From Scylla paramamosain (lineage: Eukaryota; Arthropoda; Malacostraca; Decapoda; Portunidae): a stretch of 64,000 nt of DNA. The notes beneath the pieces were generated by a model, which was given only the letters and a program-made list of their open reading frames with translations, was not told where the DNA came from and searched no databases. Made by a program: the position numbers and the translations under genes. Where the stretch lies: assembly GCF_035594125.1 (NCBI RefSeq), contig NC_087151.1, positions 19,298,096 to 19,362,095 of the forward strand. The letters run 5' to 3'. Shown here in pieces: positions 10,442 through 25,650 of the stretch (position 1 is its first letter; each line of letters opens with the position of its first letter).

Positions 10442-10498
10442 GCTTTGGCTCGGACCCTGTACTATACAACTAGGTAAATACAACTAGGTAAAATACAC

Positions 10499-10501
10499 AA
10501 A

Positions 10502-10545
<44 letters not shown>
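10499..10545. repeat. (AC)n microsatellite at the 3' end of D1
   Basis: ACAAACAAAC followed by uninterrupted AC dinucleotides, directly after the LINE tail. It then reads ACACAATGTTT; the D2 tail also runs into ACACAATG. Confidence 0.9.
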
Positions 10546-10547
<2 letters not shown>

Positions 10548-11713
10548 GTTTAATAAGTACAAGACAAAACTATTGAAGTTAAGCTTGAACTCTTAATACA
10601 AATAAAGAAGAAAACATCATACGAATCTTACCTTGTGAATTTGTGATCAGGGTTCATCATGCCACTACTGCTTCTGTAGTACAGTAGCAGACTGCAGCAG
10701 CAGCCTCACAACCCTCAATGTCTTAACCTGAACTAATGAGGATGGAGGCTGCATGACTAGGTCATGTGGAGCCCTGTTCATGACTGAGCAGTGAGCACTG
10801 AGGATGAGGAAAGGACTTAAAAAGTGATGCCACTTGTCAGGGGCATGGCCTGGGTCAGGGATAGGTGGTATAAGAGATCAAAGCTGTTGTGGGTGCAGGT
10901 GTACTTACCACTTTACTTTAGCCTCATTGGAAATGGAAATGATAAACCTGGTCCCCAATCCTGGGTTCTTGGGCTGTTGGTGGGATAGGGTGTTCTAGCT
11001 ATGCTATGGATGGACCAGGCAAGGTTTAAGAGAAACTATTGGGACAGTTTCAACCAAGCAACTGATCACCTTCTTTTTTGTTGCTGGGATCAGTTGCATA
11101 TTTATTTAAAAGGTGCTAAGCTGCACATACAGTTTGCAAGAGAATATGCTACATTATCAATAATATTATTTTTTTGAACAAACATTAATATTTGAAAATA
11201 TAGAGTTTTATTTTATTCATGTAACCCCTAATACAAAAAAAAAAATGAAATTTACAGTAATTAATTAATAAAATATAAATATCACTTAATAAACACTTTA
11301 ATTTTCAATTGATTTAGTTTGCCCTTTTTTCTTTATCCATTTTTCTACTTCTGCTTGTGGAAAAAGAAAAAAAAGAAAGAAAAAATGCAATTGGTCAGAG
11401 CAGATACACTACAGGGCCACTGGGCCACTGGGTATAGGTGTACAGGTAGGGTTCTGTCCAGCCCTGTTGTGACAGGGCTGGGCCATGGCTGGAATTAACA
11501 CCTCAGTGAGGCCTCAAGTTACCTCATTAACCTCTGCTAATCCTAATTGACCTGAGCAGTGGCTGGTGACGATGGCTGTTGGTTGGTTGGATTCTGTGCT
11601 GGCTAGCCACTGTATTCACTCAAGTGGGTATGGAAATGGTACAATTCAATATGAAAAAAAAAAAAAAAAATCATACTTTTGTACTGCACCGAACTTGAAG
11701 GAAAATATGACAT
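10546..11713. other. Unassigned intergenic sequence
   Basis: No open frame or recognisable family on either strand. AT-rich with A runs near 11240, 11360 and 11655. I see nothing I can name. Confidence 0.6.
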
Positions 11714-14521
11714 TTTTTTTTTAATTATTATTATTTTTTTATGTAGCATGGACACTGGCCAAGGGCAACAAAAATCCAATAAAAAAAGCCCACTGAACTG
11801 CTGCTTCCTGAACAGGGTCTGAATCGGTAGTCAAAAATTGAAGGATGATTGTCTTGAAACCTTCCTCTTGAAGGAATTCAAGTCATAGGAAGATGGAAAT
11901 ACAGAAGTAGGCAGGGAGTTCCAGAGTTTACCAGAGAAAGAGATGAATAATTGAAATTACTGGTTAACTCTTGCAGAATTGGGGTAAGAGAAAGAAGAAA
12001 GTCTTGTGCAGTGAGGCTGTGGGAGGAAAGGAGGCATGCAGTCAGCAAGATCAGAAGAGCAGTTAACAGGAAAATAGCAGTAGAAGATAGCTAGAGATGC
12101 AACATTGCAGTGATGAGAAAGAGGATGAAGACAGTCAGTTAGAGGAGAAGAGTTGATGAGATGAAAAGCTTTTGATTCCACCGTGTCTAAAAAGGCAGTA
12201 TAAGTGGAACCCCCACAGAAATGTGAAGCATACTCCATACATGGATGGATAAGGCCCTTGTACACAGTTAGCATTTGGAGGTGTGAGAAAAACTGGTGGA
12301 GATGTCTCAGAATGCCTGACTTCACAGAAGCTGTTTTAGCTAGCGATGAGGTGTGAAGTTTAGATTATAAGAAAAGGATAGACTGAGGATGTTCAGTGTA
12401 GGATAGGGGGCCAGTTGAGTATCATTGAAGAAGAGAGGATAATTGTCTGGAAGGTTATGTTGAGTTGATAGATGGAGGAATTGCATTTTTGAGACATTGA
12501 ACAATACCAAGTTTGCTTTGCCCCAATCAAAAATTTTAGAGAGATCAGAAGTCAGGCATTCTGTGGCTTCCCTGTGTGAGATGTTTACTTCCTGAAGGGT
12601 TGGACATCTATGAAAAGACGTGGAAAAGTGCAGGGTGGTATCATCAGCGTAGGAGTGAATAAGACAAGAAGTTTGGTTTAGAAGATTATTAATGAATAAA
12701 AGGAAGAGAGTGGATGACAGGATAGAACCCTGAGGAACACCACTGTTAACAGATTTAGAAGAAGAGTGACCATCTACCCCAGCAGCATAGAATAGAATGG
12801 TCAGGAGAGAAACTTGAGATGAAGTTACAGAGATAAGGATAGAAGTCATAGGAGGGTAGTTTGGAAATCAAAGCTTTGTGCTAGACTCTATCAAAAGTTT
12901 TTCATATGTCTAAGGCAACAGCAAAAGTTTCACTAAAATCTCAAAAAGAGGATGACCAAGACTCAGTAAGGAAAGCCAGAAGATAACCAGTAGAGCAGCC
13001 TTAAAAGACCCCATACTGATGATGAGATAGAAGGTTGTGAAGTGATAAATGTTTAAGAATCTTCCTGTTGAGGATAGATTCAAAAACTTTAAATAGGAAG
13101 GAAATTAAAGCAATGGTACAGTAGTTTGAAGGATTAGAACGGTCACCCTTTTTAGTAACAGGCTGAATGTAGGCAAACTTCCAGCAAGAAGGAATGGTAG
13201 ATGTTGATAGACAGAGTTGAAAGAGTTAGACTAGGCAAGGTGCAAACATGGAGGCGCAGTTTGAGAGAACAATGGGAGAGACCCCATCAGGTCCATAAGC
13301 CTTCCAAGGGTTTAGGGCAGCAAGGGCACGAAAAACAGCATTGCAAAGAATTTTAATAGGTAGCATGAAGTAGTCACAGGGTGGAGGAGAGGGAGGAACA
13401 ATCCCTGAATTGTCCAAGGTAGAGTTTTTAGCAAAGGTTTGAGTGAAGAGTTCAAATTTGGAGATAGATGTGATAGCAGTGGTGCCATCTGGTTGAAATA
13501 AAGGAGGGAAAGTAGAAGTAGCAAAGTTATTGGAGATATTTTTGGCTAGATGCGAAAAGTCATGAGAGGAGTTAGATCTTGAAAGATTTTGACACTTTCT
13601 ATTAATGAAGGAGTTTTTGGCTAGTTGGAGAACAGACCTGGCATGGTTCCAAACAGAAATATAGATTGCATGAGATTCTGGTGATGAAAGAGTCAAGTAC
13701 CTTTTGTGGGCAACCTCTCTATCATGTATAGCATGAGAACAGGCTGTGTTAAACCAAGGTTTGGAAGGTTTAGGTTGAGAAAAAGAATGAGGAATGTATG
13801 CCTCCATGCCAGACACTACCACCTCTGTTATGCACTCGGCACATGGAAGCAGTAGTCATTCAAAGGAAAATCAGCAAAATACCTCCTCAGGTCCCCACAA
13901 CTAGCAGGGGCAAAACGCCAGAGGTGCTTCCACTTAGGGAATCCTGAGGAGGGATTGAAGCAATAGGACAAGATACAGATATGAGATTGTGATCGCAGGA
14001 GCCCATTGGATAAGAGAGGGTAACAGTGTAAGCAGAAGGAATAGGGGTTAGGAAAAGGTCAAGAATGTTTTGCATTTCTCCAAGATGGTCAGGGATAAGA
14101 GTAGGGTGTTGCAGCAATCGCTCTAGGTCATGAAGGATAGCAAAATTGAAGGCTAGTTCACAAGGATGGTCAGTGAAGGGAGAGGAAAGCCAAAGCTGGT
14201 GGTGAACATTGAAGTCTCCAAGAATGGAGATCTCCGCAAAAGGGAAGAGTCAGAATGTGCTCCACTTTGGAAGTTAAGTAGTCAAAGAATTTCTTATAGT
14301 CAGAAGAGTTAGGTGGGAGGTATACAGCACAGATAAATTTAATTTGAAAGTGACTCTGTAGTTGTAGCCAGATGGTGGAAAACTCAGAAGATTAAAAAAC
14401 ATGGGCACAAGAACAGGTTAAGTCGTTGTGCACATATACGTAACATCCAGCTTTGGATTAAACATGAGGATAGAGAAAGTAGGAGGGAACAGAAAAGGGG
14501 CTACTGTCAGTTGCCTCAGAC
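11714..14521 (-). mobile_element. Jockey-like LINE J, 5'-truncated and decayed
   Basis: Same family as LINE K (21700-25011). The 3' tail (poly-A-like run plus ctgtggccaagggcaac equivalent) is at 11714-11790. RT C-terminal block: 11957-12325 (YKGLIHPCMEYASH). RT palm: 12340-12849, with SGVPQGSILSSTLF and the YADD catalytic box. Thumb-side and pre-RT region: 13226-13822 ([23 protein letters not shown]). Endonuclease end: 13887-14117 ([38 protein letters not shown]). Further endonuclease homology runs to 14521, where the match to K's EATDSSPF segment stops. It has many frameshifts and stops, so it is not functional. Confidence 0.88.
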
Positions 14522-14575
14522 ATACTGTACTGTAATATTGTACCAAACCATACTGTACTACTACAGTGCTTTGTG

Positions 14576-14965
14576 CTACAGTGGTGCTGCACCTCCATTA
14601 GAGATCCTTATCAAGGAGACTAGTGAGTGTCTGGTCTTGCAACTTTCTGTGGTTAGTGTAGATACTGTGGTGCTGCACCACCACAGTTCTGTATCATGCC
14701 AGAACACAAACACAAAGTTCTAGATGCTGTGGTGCTGCAATACCACACCACTATGTCACACCAAATGTGAGGACAAAACATACATACACACAGTTCTAAG
14801 TGCCGTGGTGCTGCACCGTTGCATCACTGTGACACACCAGATATGAGGACACAACACACACTCACACAGCTCTATATGTGGCTGGACCACACCATTGTAC
14901 CACTGTGTCATGCTGGATGTGAGGAAAAAACACACTCACACAGTTATAGGCCATGTGGCCAGAAT
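14576..14965. repeat. Degenerate minisatellite, period about 62-76 bp
   Basis: About six imperfect copies beginning CTGTGGTGCTGCACC. Starts are near 14576, 14661, 14723, 14799, 14875 and 14949. Most include ...TGTCACACCA-ATGTGAGGACA-AACACAC...CAGTTCTA. There is no coding signal. The interval 14522-14575 and the T-rich stretch 14966-15239 hold nothing I recognise. Confidence 0.72.
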
Positions 14966-15239
14966 ATTTTTTTTTATTTTATTTATTTTTTATTTTATTT
15001 ATTTATTTTTTTTTCAGTGTTTCCAGTACCCTGAGTTTTGCAACCCTCGAATTTTGTTATCCTTGAGTTTAGTGCTATTCCTTGGGAAGAAAGCAAGCAA
15101 GAAACTTCAGAGGGTATTGCACAACATAAAGGAGAGAAGTGGATATAGAAAGTTGAGCAAGAAGAGTTTTTTGTAAACTCTGAACAATTATTACAATCTT
15201 CTGAACTTCCTATACATCATGACCCTCACCCTCCTTAAT

Positions 15240-16380
15240 TTTAAGTTGTAACATGTCTTGGTACAGGGTGGGAATAGTGCTGTCCCATCACATGAAGGAC
15301 TCAGTGGAAAGAATAATTGGATATGCATTCTAGACTCTCTCTGCTATTGAGAAGAAATATGCACTTTGTGAGAAAAAAATTTGGCTGTTATGTTTAGATT
15401 ATATAAGTTTCATAAATATCTTTATGACTGAAAATTTACAATTTTTACAGACCACAAATCCCTTGTTGGGATTAGGGATCCTAATTTCACTGCCTCTTAA
15501 CAGTTTATACCTAATTTCACTGACGGTAATCTCTAGAGTTAAGAGATCTAAGTTGTCTAACTATGATTACTGTCTGAAATACCAGCCTGATGTAGATTGT
15601 CTCAGGAGGCTTTCCCTTCAAGCAGAGAAGACCTAGGAGAAGGAGTCCCAGGTGATATTATCCATGACCACACTAGAAAATATTCCAGTTACAACAGAAA
15701 AAGTTTCTTTGTGAACTTCAAGGGATCCCACTTTGGCTATTGTATGTGACTTTACATTGCAGGGTTGGTCTGATGATGTTCAGGGTGCCCTGTTACTCTA
15801 TCACTATTGTTGGTCTGAAGTTCTGAACCTATTGTGCATCAAGGCTGTGTGCTGTAGGGCTCCTGGGTAGTGATACTGGTGAGGGAAAGGACATTGCTAT
15901 TTCAGGGCCATCTCAGCACAGTGAGGATGAAATCGCTACTGAGAAACTATTTTTGGCTGTTAGGATTATATGCTGATGGAGAAGCCAAAGTTAAGAGTTA
16001 TTGTTCTTGTCAACAGGACAAGAAGAAGCTACTGGAAGCCCCTCTACACCTGTGGGAGTAGCCAGGACACCCATGGCACAGAGTGCACACAGACTTTGCA
16101 AGGCCTGTGGAAGGTAAGATGATACTCATTCTAGTGTATGCACACAGTAAATATATTGAAGCATACATTTTGTATTCAAGCACAACTGCAGCAACATTAG
16201 CCAAATTATGGCACACTTTCACCACGCATGGACTTCCTGTTGTTATTGTCTCTGACAATGGTACTACCTTCACGAACCAAATTTCTGTTAGGTTTATGGA
16301 ATCAAGTATACCTGTAGCAGTCCCAATCACCTGTTTACCAGTGGCAGTGGTGGCTGCAGCCCACCCTTCTCTTCACTGAT
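15240..16380 (+). pseudogene. Ty3/gypsy-type pol remnant (RT end, RNase H, integrase)
   Basis: Pieces in order: an RT/RNase H segment near 15280-15360 (AVLSHHMKDSVER, EKKYALCEK); the RNase H end at 15424-15636 (TTNPLLGLG, RVKRSKLSNYDYCLKYQPDVDCLRRLSL); the integrase zinc-finger region at 15870-16050 (VKSYCSCQQDKKK, APLHLWE); and the integrase core at 16060-16370 (HRVHTDFARPVEGK, AHSKYIEAYI, HGLPVVIVSDNGTTFT). These match Ty3/gypsy pol in sequence and order. Stops, frame shifts and missing blocks between the pieces show a dead copy. No LTRs are seen. Confidence 0.85.
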
Positions 16381-17079
16381 CTCACTAAATTCATATTACT
16401 GTAGGAGGTAAGGCTGATGGTGGTGGTGGTGGCTGTGCACTCACTTACTTGACAGTACCGTTACCATAATCTGTGTTATGGACTTCTCTGTAGCTTGTTG
16501 CAGCCTATCCCCATATTAGGCTTATGTTCCCTGTATTAGATAATGACTTGGAAGCAAACTGATCACTGTATTAAACACAATTCATGTTAAGATATTAAGT
16601 TTTAGTGATGCCTTGACTGTATTTTGATTCTGTATCAAAGCTTCACATGATGAACCTACAAGGATGCTTTTGTCAGGGTTTGGGGTTTGGCCATGGAGCA
16701 GACTGAAATAAACTCTCTTCTTTCTCTCCTATCTCATAGCACAAAGCCCAAAACAGAGACGTCTTAGATAACTATTATTCATTAGATGTAAGAATAGCTT
16801 TATTAGGTCTTTTTTTCAATTAAACTCTTTTTTATATTAATCTATTCTTGTTGCAGATGGTTTTAAAAATATTTTACAGAGGAAAATATGCCTAGAAATT
16901 TATCCTTCTTATAGTATTTTCCTCACAGCAAACACTAAAAAACTGATTTCTGTTAACAAGAAGGAATACTTTTTTTTGGTCTTAGTTATTTTCATTTCCT
17001 CCCACATACAGTAGTTATCTTCTTTCTTTCCTACTTACCCAGTTTATTTTCGTATTTAATATTGTGCTGTGTCTCCTCA
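16381..17079. other. Unassigned sequence downstream of the host gene; possible poly(A) signal
   Basis: Nothing recognisable as a gene. On the minus strand AATAAA lies at 17043-17048, 32 nt past the host stop codon, and is a plausible poly(A) signal for the C2orf69-like gene. Confidence 0.5.
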
Positions 17080-17235
17080 TCATATGAAATTATTCAGAAT
17101 TCTAAAGTGCCATAAAAGAGATGGAGACTCTTCTTCAAAATGGAGTAGATAATCTACCTTGGCTCCAGCACGTCGCAAGATGTCATAAAAAGATTTACAT
17201 TCTTTACCTATCCAGGGGCGGAATTCATCATGGAC
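17080..17235 (-). CDS. C2orf69: Host C2orf69-like gene, last exon
   Basis: Encodes 51 residues and a TGA stop (17080-17082). The intron ends CCATTACAG directly before 17235 (minus), and the exon starts in phase 0, fitting the phase-0 donor of the exon at 32131. The peptide begins VHDEFRPWIGKECKSFYDIL and contains FEEESPSLLWHFRI. This corresponds to the C-terminal region of vertebrate C2orf69 proteins (RxWIGKExKxF...EAPSIENHFRV). C2orf69 is a mitochondrial, hydrolase-like protein of incompletely known biochemistry whose loss in humans causes a mitochondrial multisystem disease. Family assignment rests on all three exons together. Confidence 0.85.
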   Translation of the reverse strand, partial: VHDEFRPWIGKECKSFYDILRRAGAKVDYLLHFEEESPSLLWHFRILNNFI

Positions 17236-18149
17236 CTGTAATGGAGTGAGTGATTATAAATATGTGTTTGAAAATAATATATAGAAGATATAGATTATTA
17301 CCAATTTACTCATCCAGTCACTACATATCACATCTTACCAACATTATCTATGATAGAAAAATACATAAGACAAAAAGTGAAGAAAACAAACAAAAACAGA
17401 TACAGGGAGGTCCCAGTGATATGAGCAATTAGGTTCCATTTGAATTTCTCATGTAGTTAACTCTCGTATAACAAAAACACATAGCTAATGGCAAAAAAAG
17501 GGGTTAGGTTCTGTGAGCCTTGTCAAAGGTAAGTTTTCAAGCTAAAATGTATGATAACAAATGCAACAAACGTCTCTATATTACAGAACTGTTAGTAAAG
17601 CAACCTGAAAGAGAAAGAAGCATACAAAGAACATGATTTTGTATTAATGAAACATATAAAATGTGCATAACACTCACTAATGTGAAGTTGATGCATCAGG
17701 GAGGGTAACTTGCTCACCACTCTTGTACCTCTTAACAATTTATATCTTCTTTGCGAGTGTTATTGATACTCTAGCTCATTTAGCCTTACTGCTAGGACTC
17801 ACACTATAAATCATTGGCCACTTGGGAGGCATAAATAGCACTTGAAAGGTCAGTCACACACACAACACTACACCAAAGACAATGAATGAAAGAACATGCC
17901 AGCAATAACACTGCAACACATCCAAGCTCAGTCAGTCATATAAAGCACTGTACACTGTACTTGTACTGTATTGTAAATATGTTTGCAAGCAAAATGATGA
18001 GAGAGTGCAAGTATAATAATGAGCAGTAAGGCCATGAAAGTGGGAGTCTGAAAGACACTGAGTTCAGCTTAAAAGAGCACTGGTGGTGGAATGAATAGTA
18101 GATGGAAGATGAGGGAGAGTACACAGTTCTCTTCCAGTGCTCACAAACT
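17236..18149. other. Intron sequence without recognisable features
   Basis: Part of the 14,895-nt intron 17236-32130 of the minus-strand host gene. AT-rich. No coding pattern or repeat family is identified. Confidence 0.55.
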
Positions 18150-18665
18150 TGTCCCTGCACATCTGAATCATTGTGCATCACCATACAGCCCATGCAGGAA
18201 GGCGCTTATTTTAAACTTCATAATTTTACTTGCCTCAGACTGAAGCTCGTATTATTGGAATTTTGAATTTGTATAAAGAAAATAGTCCCTAATTTACACA
18301 TCTCACATTACAATGGATGCTTGTATAATGGGACCTCCCCGTATACATTAAAGATCTAGATAGTGGAATTAGTAGCAATATTAGTAAACATGTGGTCAGA
18401 TTTGGATGCCATATCCTTGTAGACAGATTTAGGTAGGATGCACAAATATAGATGGCAAATACAGTTTACTATTAACAAATGTAAAGTACTTATTGTAGGT
18501 AGAAGAAACCCACATAATATGTACACAACAAAGGACAAGGCTCTGGTGAGATTAGAAAATAAAAATTATTCAGGAGTTATAGTTAAGTCTGATCTCTGTA
18601 AGAGAAAACAGGGCAGAAAAAACAAAAAAAAAGCAAAACATGTACAGTATTAAAATTAATTTTCA
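18150..18665 (+). repeat. Dispersed repeat fused to a LINE RT scrap
   Basis: 18340-18665 translates, with stops, as the region around and after the RT active site of a CR1/L2-type LINE (IKDLDSGISSNISK, RWQIQFTINKCKVL, GVIVKSDL). 18150-18460 reappears inverted at 30995-31330, and part of it (about 18200-18310) again near 54478-54625. The LINE match stops within VLKLIFR at 18665, where the fold-back element starts. Confidence 0.7.
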
Positions 18666-18667
18666 GG

Positions 18668-19536
18668 GAAGTCCAAAAATAATATTAAAGTTATATTTAG
18701 TGCTAGTCAGAAATCTATATTATGCTGATTAGTTCTGATCCCTGTATTACAAGGTTATACAGTCAGTGACATATGTGATTATAACTCCAGCTAGCATTGC
18801 ACAAACTGGTAGCTCGCTCCTTCTTGGTCTGAAAAAAATCTGTCAGGAGAAAATAACTTCATGGCAACTTAGGTTAGCTCATTATATGTTTATGAAAGCA
18901 CAGAATAATGGATTCAGTGTTTGACATGTATAAAAAAATAAAATAAATAAATAAATAAAAAAAAAAAATTGGGGGTGGCCCACCACCATGTTTGTGGTAA
19001 GACATATCCTCACATCCCTCATCATGCCAATTCTTCACCTATGCACTCTCAGTCTTTTTACTGCAAAAGTTATATGGGTTATTTTTTTCTATTTGTTTCA
19101 TCATTCTAGTGAAACTCTAACACTCGTACTACTATGTAATTGTGGCCTGTATATTTTCCAAGCATCGCACATCACTTCAATAGAGCATTTTATTTAAAAC
19201 AAACACAGCTGTTTTGTTAGCCAGAGCAAAGAGCGGTCACAAAAGATAACTTTCCCTATGTCAGCATGTCAAACACTGAATTGGTTATTCTATCCTTTCA
19301 AAAACATGAAGAGCTAACATAAGTTGTCATGAGGTTATTTTCTCACAGCAGATTTTTTAAGACCAAGAAAGATCGAGTTACCTATTTGTGCAATGTGACG
19401 CTTACATCTGCAGGAGTTCTAATCACGTATGTCGCTGGCTGTATAACCTTGTAATACAGGGATCAGAACTGCTCGGTATAATCTAGATGATTTCTGACCA
19501 GCACCGAATATAACTTTAATATTACTTTGGGACTTC
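18668..19536. mobile_element. Fold-back element with ~265-bp inverted arms
   Basis: Left arm 18668-18928 and right arm 19265-19536 are imperfect reverse complements along their length. Paired landmarks: GAAGTCC outermost; AATATTAAAGTTATA; CTTGTAATACAGGGATCAGAAC; CATGTCAAACACTGAAT innermost. The 336-nt loop has an AATAAAT-rich run and GGTGGCCCACCACC but no ORF. It is probably a non-autonomous DNA transposon or an inverted duplication. Clear target-site duplications are not visible. Confidence 0.75.
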
Positions 19537-20109
19537 ATTATTCCTTAAGGAATAATGGCATCATACTAAGGAACGCAGTGAATCTTGCGTGTATCACCAG
19601 GTTTGGTGTGTAACTGACTGCAAATTTGCTCTGGTAAATGCAATGTAAACATTGTCACTTAATTTCTTCCTGACTGGTGTTATTTTATGTGAATTATCAG
19701 TACATATGACCTGTTATACATTGTTAGTTTTCAAAAATGAGTTGCTTTTGTGGTGTAAAAGCAATCTTCACTTTGTTTACATGTCTGAAGATGTTTGGGG
19801 TTTGATTTAAGGGCCATTGTTTCCATAGACTTAACATTAGCCATTGCCCCAAAGCTGAACCTTGGCCTTATAAGATGCAGGCTCATTTTCTGAGTCTTTT
19901 TTTTTTTTTTAAGGCATGTCTTATAAGCCATCAAATACAGTAAGTCATTTTAAAAAATATGTTGGTTTTTCTTAAATATTATATGGAAAAATAGAACTTG
20001 CCTTAGTTCATTTTACTTGAGTTTATATCAGCCATTAAAAAATTTTAGAAACATCAAAACACTATAATGACAATAAACACTTATGAAATCATATCTAAAG
20101 AAATGTAAA

Positions 20110-20201
<92 letters not shown>

Positions 20202-20439
20202 CATCTAAAAATGTCTGCCGCTGCCAACCTGTCACTCAGCACAAACAGTTCACTTAGGTTTGGTTCCATTTTTCCCTCCTATATATCTTTTTCACCTCTA
20301 CTTTTGATATCACTTCTACCTTTTTCTATTTCATTATGGAGATGGAAACAACACTACTCCAACTCCCTATGCCACAACTGGCTTATCTTAGTTGTGGAGC
20401 TGTTACCTGCAAGTCCTCCCAGTTTGGCTGTTTGAGCTT
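19537..20439. repeat. AT-rich intron sequence with (TA)n tract
   Basis: Contains an (AT)n microsatellite at about 20114-20198. A segment near 19865-19940 (CTTATAAGCCATCAAATAC) recurs near 30925-30980, so it is a dispersed repeat. No gene is seen. Confidence 0.7.
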
Positions 20440-21283
20440 GCATATGTATTTACCTAGTTGTATTTACCTATTTGTGGTTTATGGGAGGGGAGTAATCTTA
20501 TAGTATCCTGTCTCTATATCTATCCAGTTTGGTCTTTAAAGCATGGACAGTTACGGCATTGGCGACGTCTTCACTGAGTTCATTCCATTTGCTCAGACTT
20601 CTGTAAGGAAAACTATACTTCTTGATGTCTCTTCTGCAGTTAACTTTCTTTAGCTTCTTACTGTGTCCCCTTGTACTCTGTGTGTCTAAATTTATAAAAC
20701 ATTCTTTGTCTGCATTTTTCCATACCATTTGTCATTCTACAGATGTTTATTAAATCTCCTCCCTCTCTCCTATTTTCAAGGGTAGGAATTTCCAACATTT
20801 TTAATCTCTCTTCATAGGTTGACTTGCTCAACTCTAGAACCATCTTAGTGACTGCTCTTTGTACTCTTTCTAATTTTACAATATTCCTCTTTGTATGAGG
20901 AGACCACACCACTGCTGCATATTCCAATCTTGGTCTTATCATTTAAATCAACAACTTTTTATCATTCCTTCATCCAAATATGAGAATGCCATATTTACTC
21001 TTTTTAACAAATTCATTGTCTCTCCAGTAATTTTATCAATGTGTCTGTCTGGAGTCAAATTTTCAGTAACTGTTACTCCCAAATCCACTTCCTCTTTTGA
21101 CTTCTTTAACTTCACACCATCCATCTCATAATGATATTGTATTCTTTTCTTACTCTTACCAAACTCCATTACTTTACATTTACTTAAAATGAATTCCATT
21201 TGCCAAGATTTACTCCATCTATTTATCTTATTTGAATCATCTTGCAGTACCATATGGTCATTTCCATTTTCTACCCTTCTCAT
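20440..21283 (-). mobile_element. LINE E, 5'-truncated, CR1/L2/Rex1-like
   Basis: Minus-strand RT tail region. 21283-20948 gives [25 protein letters not shown]...VDLGVTVTENLTPDRHI. 20942-20658 gives MIRPRLEYAAVVWSPHTKRN and RREGGDLINI. 20728-20498 gives RGHSKKLKKVNCRRDIKKYSFPYRSLSKWNEL. Frames change near 20945 and 20700, so it is dead. The 3' tail has the family TATTTACCTAGTTG (plus-strand) repeat at 20447-20475. The 5' truncation point touches a (TG)n run at 21284-21307. It is closely related to F (42897-43843). Confidence 0.85.
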
Positions 21284-21307
21284 GTGTGTGTGTGTGTGTG
21301 TGTGTGT
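21284..21307. repeat. (TG)n microsatellite at the 5' truncation of LINE E
   Basis: About 12 TG dinucleotides, i.e. (AC)n on the LINE strand, abutting its 5' end. Confidence 0.9.
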
Positions 21308-21434
21308 TTACTTGTAATGAAAGCCACATCTATGATGTAACATCCTCCTACAGCAGCCCTGATGAGCAACATCAACAGAACCCATCAAGTAAATTTACAA
21401 TTATTTTTAATTATTTTATTCAGAATACCACACA

Positions 21435-25011
<3,577 letters not shown>

Positions 25012-25124
25012 TATGGGGAGTGTTTATTTGTCGTTTATAGTGTGGTTATTTTGACTATAGTCATTTTTTTTTTTTTTTTACATAAATCATGACCTCTGGA
25101 ACTAATTAATGATGTAGGGTGAGG

Positions 25125-25343
25125 TATACTATACAGTTTACTATTAGCAAATGTAAAGTACTTATTGTAGGTAGAAGAAACTCACATAGTATGTAAACAA
25201 TACTATACTAAACAAAGAACAAGGCTATGATGAGATCAGAAAATGAAAGTGATTTAGGAGCTGTAGTTAGGTCTGATCTCTTTCAGAACAGGACAAGAAA
25301 ATAAAAAATAAAGCAAATTGTGTACAATATTAGGATTAATTTT
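25125..25343 (+). pseudogene. LINE scrap that received DIRS copy B
   Basis: Paralogue of 18460-18665: AAATGTAAAGTACTTATTGTAGGTAG, GTCTGATCTCTTTCAG and GTACAATATTAGGATTAATTTT match the other copy closely. It is a non-coding, stop-filled part of a CR1/L2-type RT. The match ends at TTAATTTT, precisely where the DIRS left ITR begins. Confidence 0.7.
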
Positions 25344-25417
25344 ACTTCGGCAAAATCACCTATCCGCTGGGCGGACATTTCCCATGAGAGAGAGAGTGCA
25401 TCACGCGCTGCCGGCAG
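25336..25417 (+). repeat. Left ITR of DIRS copy B
   Basis: Runs from TTAATTTT to CGCGCTGCCGGCAG. Its inner ~45 nt (CATGAGAGAGAGAGTGC..TCACGCGCTGCCGGCAG) are inverted at 30248-30281 and beyond. Its outer 53 nt (25336-25388) are the perfect complement of 30016-30068. Confidence 0.92.
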
Positions 25418-25650
25418 TTGTTTGCTGATCGCCGCGTCGGGCAGACACGGTCATTCTGGGTCATACGGACTCCCAAGTTTTTGCTGTTTTCTTTCAGATA
25501 AGGCCATGATACTTGTTACGCAGGTACAGTGCCTTCAACTTCGTTACCCGTTTTTGGGGCGAGTTGTATTATTGGTATATCGGTCTCCACTGATGATGGA
25601 ACTGTGTGGGAAGCTTACGGCTTTGTTCTCCTTATTGCAGTGCGGCAGCC

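Larger units (their letters stand above)
6309..10498 (+). mobile_element. Full-length LINE D1 (CR1/L2/Rex1-like), two ORFs
   Basis: A complete-looking non-LTR retrotransposon: about 220 nt of 5' UTR, ORF1 (6530-7609), ORF2 with endonuclease and RT (7507-10441), then a short 3' UTR with two CAACTAGGTAAATA-type units. (AC)n tracts lie at both ends (6292-6308 and 10499-10545). The clade is judged from the RT and C-terminal FxxRTVEIWNxL block and is not certain. It is nearly the same sequence as D2 at 54948-57830. Confidence 0.88.
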
